A DNA stretch of 64,000 nt from Pleodorina starrii. Lineage: Eukaryota > Chlorophyta > Chlorophyceae > Chlamydomonadales > Volvocaceae. The translations under genes and the position numbers were made by a program. The DNA lies in the NCBI GenBank assembly GCA_030267565.1, contig BRXU01000005.1, positions 4,777,501 to 4,841,500 on the forward strand. Reading direction: 5' to 3'. Below, in pieces: positions 22,870-34,639 of the stretch; positions within the stretch are counted from its first letter, which is position 1, and each line of letters begins with the position of its first letter. The notes below the pieces were generated by a model, which was given only the letters and a program-made list of their open reading frames with translations, did not search any database and had not been told where the DNA came from.

Positions 22870-23040
22870 AGAAAGCCCCCTTCGGTTCTTGTGGCCGATT
22901 GGGAATATTTGTTGGCGAGGCGGGGTTTGTTGTCAGCCGAGTGCGCGTGGGGCAGCAGGCATGCGGCCGGCGCGGGGGCGTGGTCCAGGAGGACCGGACC
23001 TGTGATTGACCCATGGGTCATCGAGCTATGTAGTGGTCAG
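22870..23040. repeat. Duplicated 3' flank of genes A and B
   Basis: Matches 2758-2920: GAAAGCCCCCTTCGG, TGTTGTCAGCCGAGTGCGCG and TTGACCCATGGGTCATCGAG are in both. It shows that the duplication extended past the stop codons. Confidence 0.85.
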
Positions 23041-23104
23041 ATAATCTGGAAGATGGTGAAGCGGAATTATGCAACGTACATGTTGGTTGCAGAATTGGAG
23101 TCCT

Positions 23105-23450
23105 AATACATATGTGCCGGCCCTGCGTTAATGCCGGTCTATCTGCAGGTAGGGCATACATCAGAGGCTCACAACTGTCCACCCCACCGCTCTGATCAGA
23201 CACCCCTTGCTCTCCCCTCCCGAGGGATGCTCCTCGCCCTTATATTACACCGAGCCATCGAAGCGCGTGATACGGATGTTGTGATACGGAACGTCCATAG
23301 ATAGACCTTGGCGTATATATATAACGCGCTCGGCATGCGCACGATTCGCGTGTCGCGCCTGGCTGCTATTTTTGAGTGTTTCGCGCTGCCTGTTGCTGTT
23401 TGTTGACAGAGCAGCACTTATCGTGCTTAGTTTTAGGACGGTTTCGCAAG
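23105..23450. repeat. Dispersed direct repeat, third copy
   Basis: Resembles the blocks at 3001 and 3519: TGTGCCGGCCCTGCGTTAA, CAGAGGCTCACAACTGTCC, GCGCGTGATACGGATGTTG, and the tail with CTGCCTGTTGCTGTTTGTTG. It lacks the first roughly 100 bases of the other two units. Confidence 0.75.
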
Positions 23451-24464
23451 ACATGGACGGGCAGTGGCTGCTGTTGCTGCTCGTGGTTTGTTGGCGGCGG
23501 TAGGGGTCAAGCATGTTGGAAACCGTGCGGAGCCCAGGGTTGGGACCTAGGCCCACTTCATTTCGTCCTCGCTAAGGTGCTGCGGGGATGGCCGCAGGTG
23601 GGTGCGAGGGCGGTGCATATGCGAGGGTGCCGCAAATGCGAAATGCGGTGTGTGGCGCCCTGAGCTTTGTGTTTGCATTTACGTACGTTTGCGCCGAGCA
23701 CCGCAGAGCAGCGCTGTGGACGGGGCCTCCGAAATCTACGACTTCAAAACAAATGCTCACTGCTTGCTGTTACAAATACAGCGGAACCCTGGCCGATGCT
23801 GTGACCTGGACAAAGCCACAGGGGTTCCGTAACTCTTGCTCGCCTGGGCCGAACTCGGTGCTCCGTCAATCGCCCTCAACAGCTCGCCCTCCGGCACGGC
23901 ACGGGCTGACGGGCACCAGCGATGACGATGATGACGGCGCCATCACGCATTAGGCAGGGAAATGGGATGAGCGCGTTACCTCGCGTAACGGGGATGTAAC
24001 CACGAGCCGGTGGTTGGGTTTCACCCCGTCTCAAACCCCACCATGCACGCGCACTCGTACCAACTGCTGCTGCAGTGGGCGCCTCCGTCGGCCCTCAGAG
24101 TGGGTGCCGTACGCGCTTCCCACAGACAGCAGCGTCACCACCGCCGCCGCTGCCCCCGGCAACGATGAAGTACCGTCGGCCGCTTCGTTTCACTCCCTTT
24201 CGCTTTGCTCCATTTTACCGTAATTCGTTTCGTGCTTCGTTTCGTTTCGCTTTGCTACGGCCACGTGAGCGAGGGCGAGTCGACGCGACAACGCGCGACA
24301 CTGGTGGCGACCCGGTCAAACAAACAAAGCCCCAGTATAGGATCCTGGCGTCTCGACAAAGGCACCGGTCGTTTCGCATCGCTTCGCTCGCTTCTGCAAG
24401 CTTCACTCGCGCGCTCGTGCCCACTGACCTGGCCGTCGCCGCCGGAAGCGCCTGCATCCGCCTC
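23451..24464. other. Intergenic, no supported gene
   Basis: Low-complexity TTTCGTTTCG-type runs occur at about 24180-24260. The open frames here are not supported by splice sites or any family resemblance. Confidence 0.4.
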
Positions 24465-25011
24465 CATGCCGCGCCAGACCATCTCCTTAAGGTCCGAAAC
24501 CAAGCAAACTGAGCTCTGCGCGCCGCCGCCGCAGCCGGTTCCGGTGAGGGCAGTCGGAGCTCCGAAACCGCCACCAGCGTCGCATTGGCGTTGGCAGCGG
24601 CGGCGCTCGGCAGCGGCGGCGCTCGGCAGCAGCGGCGGCAGCGTCACGGCGGCAGCGTCGGCCGTCTCCAGGCGGCGGCGGCGGCTTCACGGCGGCGCAA
24701 TCGGGCTGTCGCGCCCCCACATGCCTTTACAACCTAAGCTGACGTGCCCGTGTTGCCCGGCTACCTGGCCCCGCCCCGCCCCATATGGCCCCAACAACCT
24801 TTGCTCGCCAGCTAGTTGCCGTCGGTATGTCTTCGTGGCTGCTTGTCGCGCTGGTAGACGCCCAGCCGCCTCGGACAGCGTGCGAAGCGTTGAAGCCTCT
24901 TGGTCAAAAGCAGGTAGGACAGGTAGGCCGGAAGCTTTCCCTCCCATCGGCGGCGCGCAGAGCTCAGTTTGCTTGGTTTCTGACTTTACGGAGATGGTCT
25001 GGCGCGGCATG
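24465..25011. repeat. Inverted repeat, 64-bp arms with about 0.42-kb interior
   Basis: The left arm 24465-24528 begins CATGCCGCGCCAGACCATCT. The right arm 24948-25011 is its reverse complement with a few differences (CCTTAAGGTC against CGTAAAGTCA). The arms share AAACCAAGCAAACTGAGCTC and the adjoining GCGCGCCGCCG. A MITE-like element or a fold-back of a small gene fragment would both give this picture. I see no target-site duplication that settles it. Confidence 0.7.
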
Positions 25012-25858
25012 CACGCGGCCGGGAAAGGAAAGATACCCTGGCGGGGGTGGAGTAGCACGGTAACCGGGTAAGCGGACGGTCGGACACCCCCGCGGGTTGC
25101 TGGGGAGATGCCACCAGCAGCAATAACTGCTGATGGACGCCGCGGGCGAGGTCGGGCGCGATACGGCAGCGAGCCGGAAGCGGGTTGGTGCGAGGAACCA
25201 TGTCACGGATGCACGGGGCGAGGCGAGGGATGGAGGCGAGGGACGGTACGGCACCTTAGGGCACGCATGGATGGGCGGGCTCGACAGTTACAGGCGGCCG
25301 GGAGCGGCATAATGGACCCTGGCAGCCCCAGGCCCTCCCACCTCGGCCGACGAAAAAGCCTGAGCAGCCGATGCCCTGCCGGGCCGGGGCAGGGCAAGCG
25401 GCGGGCACGAGGAGATAGCCGCCTGGCGGTGTGTTTGGGGTGGTAGAGCACCCAAACTTAACAGTGGGAAGGGTTGCGTGGCGAGTCGCAGCGACACCTG
25501 TGTGATTACGCAGTGAAGTCTGTGGTCGATGGGGCGTACAGCTGCGTACGGACACGTCCTGACACGTTTGGGGGCGAGCCGTGCAAACCTGCACATTCTT
25601 TTACCGGCGCCGGCCTTTATTTGCGCTTCCGCAGCAATTGATGTTCCTGGTCCGTTACTGTGATCATCGTGCGATAATTGCGCACACAGGTGCTGCGTGG
25701 TGCAGTAATAGCGATTGTTCGTGGACCGGTGCGGAGAGGTGCGGAGCTCATCTTATGTCAGCCGCTGTACCTCACCCATACTTGCCCTCTCTGGCGGCGG
25801 AGGCCCTCACCGCTTCTGCGCGCAGTTTGAGCCCTTGCACGCAGCGCCGGACCAATTA

Positions 25859-25918
25859 GGGTACGCAAATTGCCGTGCACGTCGCGTAGGGTACGCAAAT
25901 TGCCATGCACGTCGCGTA
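25859..25918 (+). promoter_or_regulatory. 30-bp direct repeat with ACGT cores upstream of the bZIP gene
   Basis: GGGTACGCAAATTGCC followed by GTGCACGTCGCGTA (ATGCACGTCGCGTA in the second unit) occurs twice in tandem, 300-360 bases before the bZIP start codon. Each unit has GCACGTCG, containing ACGT, the usual core bound by plant-type bZIP proteins. A regulatory role, including autoregulation, is inference. Confidence 0.4.
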
Positions 25919-26219
25919 ATTTTCAGCCATCGGACCGAGATTGATCCCTTGCAGTCTCGCTGCGAGCTTATGCCCGCAGGCAAGCACTGCGTCTCTGCGT
26001 GCAAGTCGTATAACCGTACGTTGGACGAGAGGTGCCAGTTTCATTCGTCGCTGTCTATCCGTGGCTATACATTCTACGAAAACTCCTCCGTTAGGTCAGA
26101 AATGTATGCGTTATATGTGAGCATTTAATAGGCGAGGCGAGGCCGCTAGCCAACCGTTGCTCAATCGTCATTTGCTGAGGATATAGATATAGCACTTTCT
26201 GTTTTGAACTTCTGGCGCT

Positions 26220-29200
26220 ATGTTGTCGTTTTCCGACTTTGACGGGGGTCACGGCTTATTCTTGGGCTTGACCCGGCCGGAGGAGCTGCTGCGAGGAGAA
26301 CCGCAGAAGTCCAACCTCGACATATTTCTTGACGGTAGCAGCTTGCTGTTACATCGTAATTGCTCCGAGGCAGATAATGTCCGGCTTTGCGATGGTGGCA
26401 TAGAGCCCACGCGCACACACGACAACCCAACTAGCTCTGGGAGCGGACATACGCTTCATGTGCATAAGCCCGGTAAAGGGGAGTGCCCTAATGCGCAAAA
26501 GCGTTTTCGTGCCCGCCAGAAGGAGCGTATGACGTGTCTTGAGCAGGAGGTGAGCCAGCGGCTTTTTAGGTAATCTTAGGGGTATGGCTTATTAGGGGCA
26601 TGGCTTTGTTATGCGAACTGCGTATGCCAGCCTTGGTATCGCGTGAGACGTCAACTTGTCCTCGCAGGTTGCGGAGAAAAAAGCGACTTTCGAACAGTTG
26701 GCGCAGGAGAATCTGCTTTTGCGAGCACGAACCAACATCTTGGAGAAGGCAAGTAGGGTTTCCCGTTTCGTATTGTATCATCACTTTCCTTCTTCACGTG
26801 CGCTGCGAAACATCGCAACCTGCGGCTGTCTTTGCGCTTCCAGACGCCCGGGGTCTGAAATGATTGTTGAATTGAATACACCTTGCACCTTGCTGATAAG
26901 TTTGCAAGGGTGTATGACGTCGCCAGCTGCACATCTCACATCTGTGTACCGTTGACATCCGTCCCGGCGCATTTGAAGCGGGTGAAGCGGGCCCAAGCCA
27001 CACCCCGAACTTGGGATGATGAGAGCCCTCATCACGTGCTGCCTCCCGTGTTCTGTATGTGGCAGGTGGTCAGCTGCCGCGATGAGCAGCTGAACCTTGT
27101 ACAGGCTTTCGAGGAGCGCTGCCGCATCGGCCCCGGCACGCAGTCGTTCTTTGGCAGCAGTAACTTCAACACCGTCGCCGATGGCGACGCGGCCGCGCAG
27201 GAGTCGTTCCGCATGATGAAGAAAGAGCAGGTCGGCCAGGGGTCCCCTCCCCTTGCGGGTCACCTAAAGAGGCCGCCCACCCTCAAAGCAACACGCGGAT
27301 GCACACACATAGCCTCTTTTTGGCAGCCGATCCAACAGCCTACAACCTCCCAGCAGCACCAAAATACAGCACTTTCCTTACCAGGGTGGGCTGGGCGTTG
27401 CGGGAAGCTCCGTCCCGTGTACTTTTTGGTCTTATGTCAGCGAGGGCACTGCCTCGTCTGAGTCAAATGGAATGATCTTCCTTGGTCCTCTGCAAAGTCT
27501 ACGGGGCCGCGCGGCGATGGGACTTCTGCTCAAGATGCCCCCGCACGTGGGCACGTGGTCGCCCGACTTGGACCCTAGATACTTCGCAGGCCAGCACCAA
27601 GCTGTATCCGTGACCTGCTGTCTATTGAATTAAGCCCATTGACACCGTGGAGCGGCTGCTTCAGGCGGGCCATGTACTCGTCCCCGCTCGCGGCTGCCCC
27701 TGCACACCCATCGGCTGGTTTCGATGCCCTGCTCTGTCCGCGCCAGCAGGTCGTTCCGCAGTACAAGGCCTTTCTGGCGGAGGTGTCCCGGGACCTGCTG
27801 CACTGCCAGTACCCCTGCTGTGACCCCACCAGCCCTATTGTGCAGAAGGTGTGTTCGGGGTCTGGGCGTGGGGGGGGGTATCCGGCGGCGACAGCAGCGG
27901 CTAGCTGCCATCCGGCTGCAGGTCGCTGCTTCTTCCATCTGACAGCCTAGCGCCTTGCGCTCGTCCCCGGCTTTCGCTGCGCCGCATCAAACCGCATCAA
28001 ACACGCGGTGCGGCACAACCCAACGACAGCAACCAGACAGCAAGAGCCTGCCTGCCTGCCGCTGCGTTTACCCCCCCTGGCTTCTTGTTTCATTGTTGCA
28101 AATTCACTCTTCAACCCCCCCTGCCCCCCTGGTGGAGCAGGTGACAGCATGCGTGGACCGCATGCGCTCCGTGCTGAAGCACCTGGTGCTGCTGAACGCG
28201 CCGCTGATGCGGCAGCTGCTGCTGCTCAATATGGAGACCGGCCAGCCGGGCACTCCCACCGATGGCCACTGGGACGGCGTGGTGGCGTCGCTGCAGCTGG
28301 GGGCGCAGCAGCGGGCGGACATAATGGCAGTGCTGGACCTCTACCACGGCCTGTTGGCGAAGGTGGGGGAAGCAGGAGGGCTTGAGAAACCGAGTGAAGC
28401 GACGACATGCCTGAAACAGGCTAAATGAGGGAGGGCGGGCCAAACCTAGCGGAAAGAGACCTGAGGTTCCGAGGAACGAGCGCGCCGGGCGGAGCCCCTG
28501 GCGTGTATGAAAAGCGGGCCGGGGATGAGGGGTGCGGGAGATCGGGGCTCGCGCAGCATGGCCTTGACCGCATTCCGGCAAAAACCACGAAGGTTTGAAA
28601 GGCCGCCGGGGAGGTGAGGCCCATCCCTGCTGGATGGCCGGCAACTGACCGAGCGGCGATCCTGGAATCTCGTTACATCAGCAACCCCATGGAATATGGC
28701 AGCGTCCTGGGAATGGGGTAAAAGAAATCGGCCCGGGACGAGGGAACGCAACGAAGTGGGGTGTCCATTCGCAAGGGAGAAGCCATGGGGGCGAGGCTGT
28801 GAATGAGAAGCAAGGGGGCGCGGAGCCCGTGCTGACCAGGAAGACATCTCACCTGCGCATATGCGCGGAATCACGGCGCGCAGCGGCGGCAACAAGTTAG
28901 CGTCTGTTCATGTCTCGAAAGGCCATAGGCGAACGGGACGCCAAAAACAACCCAGATGGTGGCGAATCGGCAGCGACCCGGAGCGCGTCCTGGCCCATGT
29001 GTTCTGTGTTGCAACCAGACATGATTGAGCCCGGCGCAAATGGGACGCCCAGCGAACGAACACACACGAACGAGCGAATGCGTTAGAAATTAGGCACTGG
29101 TCACTGCGGACCGGAGACAGGCGCCCCGTTGTGCGCCGAGACGAGATCCGCCGATTGTTTCCGCGGATTATGTTCTGACCGCCAGGGGCCATGCACTCAT

Positions 29201-30077
29201 TTCCTTTCAACAAGGTGGGAGCCCTTTCTAAGGAGAGAATCAATACCAGACCCCACGGGCGGTCCCGCCCGCCTTCGCGCCCGTTCGCCGCGCCCGCGGT
29301 CAGGTGTATGAGGAGCGCAAACTGATCCGCGCCGGCCTGGGTGAGGGCCCGGGTACGCTGGACCCCGCCGCCAGCAGCTTCGTGGCTCGCAACGAGCTGG
29401 CGAGCGAGATGGAGCTGATGGAGCGGCTGAACGCGAACCTGGCAAAGGAGCACTCGGCGCACACGCTGCTGTCGTGCTTTTTCATGGGCAAGGTGCTGGT
29501 GCCGGCGCAGTTCGCAAAGGTGATTATCCTGTCACTGTCAGGGAGGGCGAGAGGGCTGCGTGGCTGGTTTGCGGGTTGCCGCTGCGGGCGGGCAGCGGCG
29601 GCGCGGCGGGAATTTGTGGGGCCGTGGGCTGGACGCGGCGGCTCGCGGCGGTGGAGGGTGGGGCGGGCGAGGGGTGGGTTGCTTTTGGCTCCGCAAATTC
29701 ATTTAGGGTTTAGTCGGGGGATGAGACGGCGCGCGGCACAGCGCTGTGGCGGGTAGCAAGACGCTGACGACCAGCCACCGTTCCTACTGCTATGGCGGTG
29801 GTGGCGTCAGTGCTTGCTGCCCCTACTGATGCCGCCGCGGTGCCTGCTCGCTGAACTGCCCGATGCCCGCCTACCTGCCTGTGCATGTATCCAGGTGGCT
29901 GTGTACTCGTATCCATTCTTCCCGGACTGCCTGGCGGTGGCGTCTGCGGTGGCGCGCCTGCACCACCGGAATCTGGGTGCGGGTGGCGGAGGTGGCGGCA
30001 GCCGGGCAGGCGGCGCGAGCGGCAGCGGCGCCAGCGGCAGCGGCAGCCGCGACAGCCACCACCACAAGCACCGGTAG
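26220..30077 (+). CDS. bZIP transcription factor
   Basis: Predicted join(26220..26549, 26668..26748, 27066..27230, 27750..27848, 28141..28362, 29304..29519, 29895..30077), 431 aa, every intron in phase 0. The basic region ends exon 1: NAQKRFRARQKERM, with the N-x7-R pattern that contacts DNA. The zipper follows across the exon 1-2 junction (CLEQEVAEKKATFEQLAQEN then LLLRARTNILEK), so it would dimerise and act in the nucleus. The long C-terminal part is helical, with LLLLNMETGQPGTPTDGHWD and a later AKEHSAHTLLSCFFMGKVL and YSYPFFPDCLAVA. From memory this tail resembles other volvocine bZIP proteins. It ends in a Gly/Ser-rich and His-rich stretch. Intron 2 has a GC donor (AAG|GCAAGT). An additional exon in 27231-27749 is possible. 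The target genes are unknown. Confidence 0.85.
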
Positions 30078-33012
30078 CGGTCCAGCTACTGGTATCGGAA
30101 CGGGGAGAGTGGGAGCGGATCTAGAGGGGTAGGGGGTTGGGACCGCGACACGCAGTCGTGCATGACCTGCTGCGGCGAGGTGCACATTTTTGTTTGTAGT
30201 TTCGGTGCTCTCTCTTGGCACACCATTTGGAACCTCACGTACGACATGGAAGCGTTAAGTACGGCATGGTGCGCTGCCGTACTTCGGCGCATGCATGCAC
30301 GCGCACGTGATTGTACGGCTACGAAGAGGAACCGCTACAACAGCGCAACACCGGCAAGCGCACATCACCGCCGCCGCCGGTCAGTGACTTCGGCAGCGGG
30401 GGCGGCGAGAGGGCGTGTGAATGATTGCGGCGAGAGCCATACGCGCATTCGCGCATGGGCATGCGCACAGGCATGGAGGCGTAGGCTCGGCAAGTCGGCA
30501 TCGATTGCATGGGCGCGCATCATACCACGCAAATCCGGATATGGAGACAGCAGGCGCGGGCGCGGGTGCCTGGATATGGCCAGCATGGCAATGACGGCGC
30601 CGCCTGACCCTTCCCAGCTCACGCGGAAGCCGGGCCCTGCAACATCACTTTCCGGTGACCGTCGTGGCCCCATCTCGAGTGTTGCGGCGTCGCGCCGTGC
30701 TGGCAGCAGAGATGCGCACGGGAGAGGGGAGAGACCGGGGAACGGGCAGGGGCTTTGACGCGTGGCGAAGTGCGTACCGGAGTGCGACAGCGCCCTTTGT
30801 TTTCCTCCCGCTTCGCATCAGAACAGGTTGGGTAAAGTATGTTCTCCAAATTTGGGGTGTGACAAGGCGGGTTTCCGTTGAGGGCACGATCACGGGGGGG
30901 AATGACATACGTTATACTGCTGCTGTGTTGTGCTTTTGGCTGCTGCACTACTGTCGCGCCCATTCTTTGTTTCGCCACTGTTTGAATGACTAGGAGGCCC
31001 CCGGTTTGCACTTCTTCGGGGGCAGGGGCATGTTCGGAAGCTCCCTGCAAAGAAAGACGATGATGATACCGCCCGAAGGGAAGGCGGAACGTTCGGATGA
31101 CGCAAGTCCCAGGCCGGCGTATGTGTACCGTTGCAAAGATTCCGGATGTGCGTGGGTGACTGGCCGGGCGGGGATTGGGGGACGCGAATGGAGAACCTGG
31201 TCAGGAAGGGCGCATTGGTGCCCGACTAAAAGCATGGAAACATGGGCCGGCGCCTGGCTTCTTGTCCGTACGAAGGTATGCCTGACGCGCGGGCAGGCTT
31301 TCGCCCCCCGAGCTCTCCCGGTGACGAGTTCCTGGTCTGATCATTTTCATGCAATGCTTCTGTTGGCGGCGCTTTTTGGGGGGGGGTGTAACGCATGACG
31401 GACAGCGCAGTCAACGCACGACGGGGCAACCGGGCAGTAAGGTGCGACCGGGTCCTCGCGTTTCGGCTTTGGCTACTGCCGCAGTGGTGTCGTAGCAGTA
31501 CGGTGCAGCAGCGCGGCGAAGGTGGCATAGGGTGGCGGCGGCGTGCCGAACAGAGACAGTAGAGATCGGCATTGCGCCGCGTTGCGGGGCCCCGGGCGGC
31601 TCGTGCCGCGGTGATGTGCAGAGTTGTGAGGGGGGGGGGAGAGGTCCATGCTCTGCTCCATGGCTGTTCCCTGTCTACTGTTTGCGGCGGGGTGTGGCCG
31701 GCTCCCACGGGGTCCGGTCACAGGTGTTTCAGTGTGCGGCCCTTGCACTGTCCTTTTGAGAACGCGTTTGATACCCATCAGTCCAGAAGCGTTGCCGTCG
31801 TATGTACAGCGTTTGTGTATGTCCGATATTGTGGAATGGCGGCTTTGGTAGTGGGATGGCGGTGTGGTGGTAGCGGTGGTGGTAACGCCCTGACCTGTGC
31901 GCGGCGTGCGTAGCTGCCCACTGCATAGCCCTTATCGCGGGTTTAGGAGCCCTGCGGGTTGCTGTATTTGTCAATCGCTGTGTATGCTCCGTGTACCGTA
32001 CCGTATTGTAGGGTTTCACCGCATAGGGTTGTACCGCATCGGACCTAAACCTCATCGCACATAACTTCCATGGAGATACTTGATTGCGGTTGTGGCGATC
32101 GGTGTTTGGGTGTTCGCCGCAATAAAGAAAACGTTGACGATTCCGCGGAGGTTGGGGGCCCGATATGGCTGACATATCATACTTTTGCCGTGGTGGCGAC
32201 GCACGCACCGGCAGAGAGCATTGTTTCCGCAGCACAGCTCCCGGCGGCGGCCGTAGCCTTTTGTGTCCGCGGCGAGCGCGAGTGAAATCTCACGCGGCGC
32301 TCGATACCCCGGGGCAGTGCCGCAGGGATTTCTATATATCTTCTCCTCCTTTGAACAATGGCCACGCAAACTCTGTTGCGTAGCGCCTGTGCAAGAAGAG
32401 CGACGGCTGTCACGATGATTTGTGTAGTCGGTTTTCCGTCTGGAGATTTTGCGTGATGTGCGCGTGCCAAATTGTAGGCTGGTTTGGTTGGTATCGGTTG
32501 TTGGCTGCTGTTTGTCGCGGAAGGGACGGCGGTAGTGGGGTGTGACTTCCGTTCATGCATTCCGTGCTATGGTGTAAATGTATGTTATAACACTTCCGTC
32601 GATGTTCGGTCGCAGCATCGGCAGGTCGCAGTTGGAGCGTGAGAGGGGCACAGCGGCCCAAGGGGCATTGCCCTGAGGACGGCGGGGTTGCTAGAAGTCT
32701 TCGCGCATTCGAGGATCCGTACCCCTCCGCCATCTCGCCTGCTGGGCGATAATCCCTGGCCTCCTCTCGTCTTGTAAGCATTCCATCGCGCTCAGCACAA
32801 GAGCTTTACGAACGAGGAGCGCATCCCTCTGTCCGCCCAGGGCTACATGTTGATGCGCGCGTGAGGCCAGACAGCGCATGCTCAACCCGGTCGAATGCTG
32901 CAAATACTTAATTCTAGGCAGCACCTATTCTGAACGAAGCGTGTGCCCCGCCCCGAGGAGAAGGCGGCAGCCGCCATTGCCGACGTGGAACGCCGATACC
33001 CGGTCGTTGACC
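30078..33012. other. Intergenic or untranslated, no supported gene
   Basis: Part of this is the 3' UTR of the bZIP gene. I found no splice-consistent exons, RNA genes or repeats that I can defend over the remaining 2.5 kb. Confidence 0.35.
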
Positions 33013-33960
33013 TTACAGCACCGCGTACCGAACCGCTCCGCCGGCTCCACCCGCCGGCGCTGCAGCCGCAGGTCCCAGCGCCAACGGCCCCGCCCCCGCC
33101 GCCGTCGCCCCACCAGCCCGTCCCGTCGTCGTCAGCAGCGCCGTTGTCATCACCGCAGTCGTCACCACGCCCCCCGCCCCCGGCCGCGGCAACCCGGCCC
33201 CTCCGGCCCTAGCGCCCACTAATCCCCAGCCTGCCCCTAGAACCGCCCCCGTCGTCGCTGCCGCCGGCCCCGCGAACGTCTCCCCCCGTCCCAATCCACT
33301 CGACAGCAGCGGCGGCGCCGCCGCGAACGAAGACGCCGACGCGAACTTGTCCTGTGCTTTCGCGTGGCTGACGAGTCGGTGGACCTCCTTTGCGATGTCT
33401 GGGGTAGCCTCCCAGCAGCGGTCCGCGATCTCGCTGAGCACCAATTGCGCTGAGGCGGGCCGCATCTTCTTGAGGTTCTGGCGCGTGGTGCGGTCGAAGT
33501 GGCGCTTGTCGAGCCGCACGTCGCGGCTCACCAGCAATGCAGATTCGATCCACAGGTCAACCAGACGGGCGCGGTCGCTCTAAGGGTGGGCGCGCAGGGA
33601 GGGGAGGGGTCGGGGTCTCAGGTGGAGGAAGAGGCGGAGGAAGGATCGGACAGGTTGGGGCGGAAGGGCCAGGGAGCGGCGCGGGTTGTGCGTTTTGGTG
33701 TCCGATGGGGGCGATGTCTCACAGAAGTGGTAATACAGATACAAGATGTGCACTACGGCGGCGTGCGCAGGATGTGGAGGGCGCGTGCATCGTATGCCCC
33801 ATGGCGTCCCGCTTAAAGACAAGATCGAGCGACTGCCGTACCTTGCCGTACCCGGACCTCGACGACTCGGCGCCCCCCTCTGACGTGTCCTGCTCTTCCG
33901 AGCTGTCGTACTCGTCGCCGCCCGCCCCTCCGCCCTGGATGCTGCTGCCGGCGGTGTCGC
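33013..33960 (-). CDS. Two exons of an unrecognised gene, 5' part not found
   Basis: Exon 33960..33842 has a TTTCAG acceptor and a GTACGG donor and encodes an acidic Ser-rich stretch (DEYDSSEEQDTSEGG). It joins in phase 0 to an exon starting at 33579 with a CTTAG acceptor. That exon encodes a helical, charged segment (DLWIESALLVSRDVRLDKRH, QNLKKMRPASAQLVLSEIAD, EVHRLVSHAKAQDKF) and then a Gly/Ala-rich tail to a stop at 33013, or a GTAAGG donor at about 33020. Matching splice sites and phase make a real gene likely. I do not recognise the family. Upstream exons should lie beyond 33963. Confidence 0.45.
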
Positions 33961-34476
33961 CTGAAATGGGCCGGAGAGCCGTGCGTCCGCATGGCGTCGA
34001 CCGAAGCCGCAGGGGCGGGGGGCAGGGCGGATAACCTTGTGCAATGCTGGATCGATGCGATCCTGGCTCTACTGCGAGGCCCTTCCCGCACCGGGCCTTC
34101 AAGACTCGACCACCACCACTACTGCCGCCGGTTGCCCCCAGAACTAGGGCCCAGAATATGCCATCGAGAAAGCCGGCCATCGATTGCTTGCTTGCTATGA
34201 AATTGCCGCCCCATGACAACCCCACCGTCCATTGTCACAGGCCGGGGCCACCCAGCACACGCGACCTGGGCAAACGTGCCCTACCACCTACAAACTCCCC
34301 GGTAGCACATCCCTCACATCCCTAAATGCCCCGCCTCCCTTCCGCGCTACAACGGCCATCTCTACCCCGCGAACGTCACACCCCAAACCCGACACCCCTC
34401 AGAGGCCCCAACATGATCAAAGCTACGACCTGAGGTTCCGCATACGTGAACGCCACCCACCCACCCACCCGAGCAG

Positions 34477-34635
34477 CTGACTGCCGACTCTGACAGAGAC
34501 TCCGACAGCCTCCCCGCAGCGACCAGAAGCCGCGAAAGCAGCCCAGAGCCCCCCGCCGCCGCCGTCCCCAGGCTATCGCTGCTGCGCCGGCTCAGCTCCG
34601 TGCCGTTGGACGCGGGAGCCCAGCCCCCCGCATAG
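34477..34635 (+). CDS. Possible terminal exon on the plus strand
   Basis: After the acceptor-like GAGCAG, 52 codons run to a TAG. They encode an Asp/Ser and then Arg/Ser/Pro-rich segment (LTADSDRDSDSLP, RSRESSPEPPAAAVP). The codon choice looks like that of coding DNA, but no upstream exon could be placed, so this is weak. Confidence 0.2.
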   Translation: MTADSDRDSDSLPAATRSRESSPEPPAAAVPRLSLLRRLSSVPLDAGAQPPA

Positions 34636-34639
34636 TGGG

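Noticed and set aside
24205..25071. Plus-strand frame of 288 codons
   Set aside because: It runs through both arms of an inverted repeat and low-complexity Arg/Ala sequence; no domain or splice support.
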